Shown: positions 62,486 to 64,000 of the stretch, piece by piece
Numbering within the stretch: position 1 is the first letter of the stretch
Layout: each line of letters begins with the position of its first letter
From: JAMXLO01 sp963696645
GTDB taxonomy: Bacteria; Pseudomonadota; Alphaproteobacteria; Acetobacterales; Acetobacteraceae
Direction: 5' to 3'
Length of the DNA: 64,000 nucleotides
NCBI GenBank assembly: GCA_963696645.1
Contig: CAVOKY010000007.1
Coordinates: 2,170,001-2,234,000, forward strand
Made by a program: the position numbers and the translations under genes
Notes under the pieces: generated by a model
Databases searched by the model: none
What the model saw: the letters and a program-made list of their open reading frames with translations, nothing else
What the model was told of the DNA's origin: nothing

Positions 62486-62575
62486 GGCTTCCATCCTCCG
62501 GAAGCCCAGCAGGGATGGTCAATTCTAATCGCTCAATCTGTCCACCCGCGGGAGCGCACTCCAATAGGGGGGTCA

Positions 62576-62811
62576 AAAATTGCACGCCGAAACACACCTC
62601 GGAAGTAGCCGTGCACCGTCGGCCAGGACGGGAAGTCGCTGGGGAGCTGCCGCCACTGGCAACCGGTGCGGAGCAAATAGATGATTGCGTCGAGAACGGC
62701 GCGGACGTCCGTTGTGCGTAGACGACCGCCGCACTTTGCTGAAGGAATATGCGGTGCCACCAACGCCCACTGTGCGTCAGTTAGATCTGAGGGGTAACGC
62801 TGGTAGCGCAT
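62576..62811 (-). pseudogene. IS5-family transposase, N-terminal fragment
   Basis: ATG 62811 begins MRYQRYPSDLTDAQWALVAP and continues DVRAVLDAIIYLLRTGCQWR, LPSDFPSWPTVHGYF, the DUF4096-type N-terminus of IS5-group transposases. After about 78 residues it runs into TGACCCCCC at 62575, the probable terminal repeat of IS3 element B, so that element truncated it. The DDE core is missing. Confidence 0.82.
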
Positions 62812-63119
62812 GATTATCTCCGCGTGGGCACGGACCTCATGCTACCCTCCAACGCCATCACCCAGAACGTCCAACACAGTCTCTCAGTTCGTTCTCTGAC
62901 CGCTGTCGATCGGCATCTCGGGCAACGCATCGCACTCTACCCCCCTCGAACGATGGAGCGTAACGGCGATCTCCGGACACGACTACCGCCAAGCATGATT
63001 GCTGACAGCAACCAAGTGTCAAATCTGATATTAGCTACGCTTTGGACCAATTAGCCGGAGCCACGAATCCTTTCAACAGCTTCATCGCAAAAGCGCAGGA
63101 AGTTCGGGCTATACCCCGC
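62812..63119. other. Intergenic interval, no gene seen
   Basis: These 308 bp between the IS5 fragment and the IS630 gene show no supported coding sequence. They are more AT-rich than the surroundings near 63,000-63,060 (AATCTGATATTAGCTACGC). They presumably contain the IS5 and IS630 ends, which I could not fix. Confidence 0.4.
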
Positions 63120-63998
63120 TCACGCCAGAATCCGAAAATCCTCGTGCGAGATGATGCGGAAGTTGTCTGTGACCTCATCGCAGTAGAGGCGCCAGTTCCT
63201 GGGCACCTCCTCTCGCAGGAACGTCAGGATCGCGCCGCTGAAGTCTCGGAAGGTTTCGTGGCACGTGTTGTGGGTGATGTGCTTGTGCATCAAGCCCCAG
63301 AGTCGTTCGATCGGGTCGAGGTGCGGGCAGTAGGCCGGGATGAAGTGGAGTTTGATCCGGCAGCCCGGCCGCGCCAGCCAGGCCTGCACCAACTTCGCAT
63401 GATGATATCTGGCGTTGTCCAGGAATACGTGGATCACCCGCTTGCGCGGGTACATGCTCAGCAGCGCGATCATCAGTCTGATCGTGCTGGCTGCATCAAC
63501 CGTCTCCACCTCCAGCATCTGGGTGTGGCCGGTCTCCAGGTCGATCGCGCCATGAATGTTCAGGCGTTGCCGCCCGCTGGTCTGCGCCACCGCGATCGGC
63601 GTGTCCTTCGGCGCCCAGCATCCCACCGGCCGTACCGCATGCGTCGGATGCACCGCGTCGGCGAACAACACCACCTCATCCGCGTCCAGGCGGTTCAGCA
63701 ACTCCTCATACGCCTTGATGAATGCAGCCTGTTTCTCTGGATCGAGCTTGCGCGACACCGTTTTTGGTTTGCGATGTTCCATGCCGAGCCGGTGCAACAG
63801 CGCGATCAAGCCAGACCGGCCCTGGTATTCGATGCCGCATTCCTGTCCGATCCACACGCCGACCTCGCGCGTCGTCCGCGGCAGCGTATCGCTGATCCAG
63901 GCCTTCAGCTTGTCCCGCTGCTCTTCGTTCAGGCGGCAGGCGCCGCCCTCATAGCCGAAGCTCGCCAGGCCCTCGATCCCGTCTTCCTGGTACAGCCG
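63120..63998 (-). CDS. IS630-family transposase (5' end beyond window)
   Basis: The frame is open to the window edge, giving about 292 residues. The visible N-terminal part YQEDGIEGLASFGYEGGACR and ISDTLPRTTREVGVWIGQEC is the winged-helix region. The DDE residues are VVLFADAVHPTHAVRPVGCW (Asp), VIHVFLDNARYHHAKLVQAW (Asp) and IPAYCPHLDPIERLWGLMHK (Glu). This is the large IS630 subgroup that inserts at TA. It is only distantly related to the IS630 fragment at 52.9-53.5 kb. Confidence 0.9.
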   Translation of the reverse strand, partial: RLYQEDGIEGLASFGYEGGACRLNEEQRDKLKAWISDTLPRTTREVGVWIGQECGIEYQGRSGLIALLHRLGMEHRKPKTVSRKLDPEKQAAFIKAYEELLNRLDADEVVLFADAVHPTHAVRPVGCWAPKDTPIAVAQTSGRQRLNIHGAIDLETGHTQMLEVETVDAASTIRLMIALLSMYPRKRVIHVFLDNARYHHAKLVQAWLARPGCRIKLHFIPAYCPHLDPIERLWGLMHKHITHNTCHETFRDFSGAILTFLREEVPRNWRLYCDEVTDNFRIISHEDFRILA

Positions 63999-64000
63999 AT

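Noticed and set aside
1..64000. tRNA, rRNA, riboswitch or origin of replication
   Set aside because: No cloverleaf, rRNA-like, aptamer-like or iteron/DnaA-box cluster was recognised by eye. A covariance-model scan was not possible here.

Overview
This 64 kb window is high-GC DNA with alphaproteobacterial gene content: glutathione synthetase, a TamA/TamB pair, a MucR-type regulator and FixLJ-like relics. The gene families, and the mix of transporters, aromatic catabolism and dense insertion sequences, suggest an Acetobacteraceae/Rhodospirillales-type organism. That taxonomic guess is inference. No tRNA, rRNA or CRISPR array was recognised.

Region 1 (1-18,000) is mostly ordinary chromosome. 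It holds the tail of an MFS transporter, a secreted protein with a PEP-CTERM-like tail, a complete MFS carboxylate-type transporter, and a TetR gene with a perfect palindrome just before its start. The TetR gene leads into a split PEP-utilising (PPDK/PEP-synthase-like) enzyme pair. Next come gshB, convergent with an operon of a Crp/Fnr regulator and two small DUF5985-like membrane proteins, then tamA-tamB, a plsC-type acyltransferase, one intact IS4-like/ISNCY insertion sequence and a small cupin.

Region 2 (18,000-25,000) holds a tyrosine recombinase whose N-terminal end has been cut off by an IS1182-family element flanked by CTAG, followed by a catabolic-looking operon of an aldo/keto reductase and two tandem amidohydrolases.

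Region 3 (25,000-42,000) is accessory and heavily decayed. It contains ISKra4 and IS5 relics, an intact IS3 element, a nonsense-mutated fatty acid hydroxylase, a MucR-like gene, FixL/FixJ-like relics, a ParD-like stub, an HU protein and a decayed flavin monooxygenase. Two near-identical 1,823-bp units in opposite orientation each carry one 543-aa gene of unrecognised function. Each unit is bounded by a 3-bp CTA/TAG repeat, and one has split an MFS transporter gene. A distant paralogue of the 543-aa protein (501 aa) lies next to one copy. I think this is an undescribed insertion-sequence-like family and the most interesting object here.

Region 4 (42,000-47,800) has a winged-helix/TPR regulator divergent from an isochorismatase-like hydrolase, a family-5 solute-binding protein and a gentisate 1,2-dioxygenase: an aromatic-acid catabolic cluster.

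Region 5 (47,800-64,000) is a mobile-element scrapyard with a readable history. An IS91-type unit (tyrosine recombinase plus HUH transposase) is split by a serine-recombinase element. An IS3-family element was interrupted by two inverted IS66 copies with 8-bp duplications. One IS66 was then hit in its terminal repeat by an IS1111/IS110-type element. A second copy of the other IS3 element truncates both the interrupted IS3 and an IS630 transposase. The window ends inside another IS630 transposase.
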